Source: Rhizobium sp. BK196
Lineage (GTDB): Bacteria > Pseudomonadota > Alphaproteobacteria > Rhizobiales > Rhizobiaceae
Assembly (NCBI RefSeq): GCF_014193255.1
Contig: NZ_JACHZB010000001.1
Span: forward strand, 1,210,018-1,274,017
Reading direction: 5' to 3'
DNA length: 64,000 nt
Shown piece by piece: positions 63,752 through 64,000 of the stretch. Within the stretch, counting starts at the first letter, position 1; every line of letters begins with the position of its first letter. The notes beneath the pieces were generated by a model that saw nothing but the letters and a program-made list of their open reading frames with translations, was not told the origin of the DNA and made no database searches. The translations under genes were made by a program, and so were the position numbers.

Positions 63752-64000
63752 ATGGCAATGATCCTTGTGACTGGCGGCTGCGGCTTCATCGGAAGGCATG
63801 TCGTCGAGGAACTTCTCGAAAACGGCTATGGCGTGCGGGTCCTCGACGCATTGATTGACCAGGTTCACGGCGATGCTGAAGCGTCATTGCCGGAGGCTGC
63901 CGAACTCTTGCGCGGCGACATCAGGGACAAGACCACGGTCGAGCGGGCACTTTCGGGCGTCGATGGCGTCATCCATCTTGCCGCAGAGGTTGGCGTCGGA
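63752..64000 (+). CDS. NAD-dependent epimerase/dehydratase, cut by right window edge
   Basis: The first 83 residues of an extended SDR. AMILVTGGCGFIGRHVVEELL is the NAD-binding motif and the segment ends at VIHLAAEVGVG, the usual Ala-Ala position. The first ATG (63752) and a second (63758) are both possible. It is divergent from the dehydrogenase pair across 263 bases. This intergenic region shows no gene. The family includes UDP-glucose 4-epimerase and related enzymes for polysaccharide precursors. Confidence 0.85.
   Translation, partial: MAMILVTGGCGFIGRHVVEELLENGYGVRVLDALIDQVHGDAEASLPEAAELLRGDIRDKTTVERALSGVDGVIHLAAEVGVG

Overview
The window looks like DNA from a Rhizobium-type alphaproteobacterium. 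It is GC-rich and crowded with ABC importers and GntR/LysR regulators. It has succinoglycan-type (Exo/Pss-like) polysaccharide genes and a cox cluster of the rhizobial coxMNOP type. There are no ribosomal, tRNA or other core genes apart from an extra murA, so a megaplasmid or chromid is more likely than the chromosomal core. That assignment is inferred from gene content only.

Layout. 1-4865: a GntR regulator (cut by the window edge) divergent from a four-gene PotABCD-type importer. 4930-7286: polyphosphate kinase 2 and a murA paralogue whose catalytic loop has Asp instead of Cys. 7649-11046: a coupled SDR / RraA-like / DapA-like catabolic operon (the RraA gene carries two frameshifts), divergent from a LysR regulator. 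11050-26579: a polysaccharide locus with a GH16 glucanase, Wzx flippase, two GT4 enzymes and a Crp-type regulator on the minus strand, and an initiating sugar transferase, GumC/Wzc-like co-polymerase, GT2, ExoF-like exporter, Wzy/ExoQ-like polymerase, GT8 and a second GT2-like enzyme on the plus strand. 26827-29621: tautomerase, SDR, MBL-fold hydrolase and a LysR regulator.

29656-42954: two divergent operons and two GntR regulators. The minus operon has a peptide-type ABC importer, a DUF1537 acid-sugar kinase and a GntR regulator. The plus operon has a DapA-like aldolase, a sialidase-like propeller, an Fe-alcohol dehydrogenase and a PdxA2-like dehydrogenase. Kinase plus PdxA2 is the known chemistry for four-carbon acid sugars (phosphorylation, then oxidative decarboxylation to DHAP); the true substrate is open. 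43148-48025: a ribose-type sugar importer split between divergent operons with an NAD-epimerase, followed by two decayed ROK-kinase genes.

48228-60205: a respiratory region. A CtaG-like assembly factor, two small proteins, a TPP-dependent pyruvate-oxidase-like enzyme and a diheme cytochrome c lie on the plus strand. Facing them on the minus strand are a lone monoheme cytochrome c and a six-gene operon (molybdopterin oxidoreductase, cytochrome c, caa3 oxidase subunits II, I and III, small membrane protein) in which every junction overlaps by four bases. This reads as a substrate-to-oxygen electron chain in one transcript. 60439-64000: a DUF1003 membrane protein, a small helix-hairpin-helix protein, a coupled Gfo/Idh/MocA plus zinc-alcohol-dehydrogenase pair, and the start of a sugar epimerase cut by the right edge.
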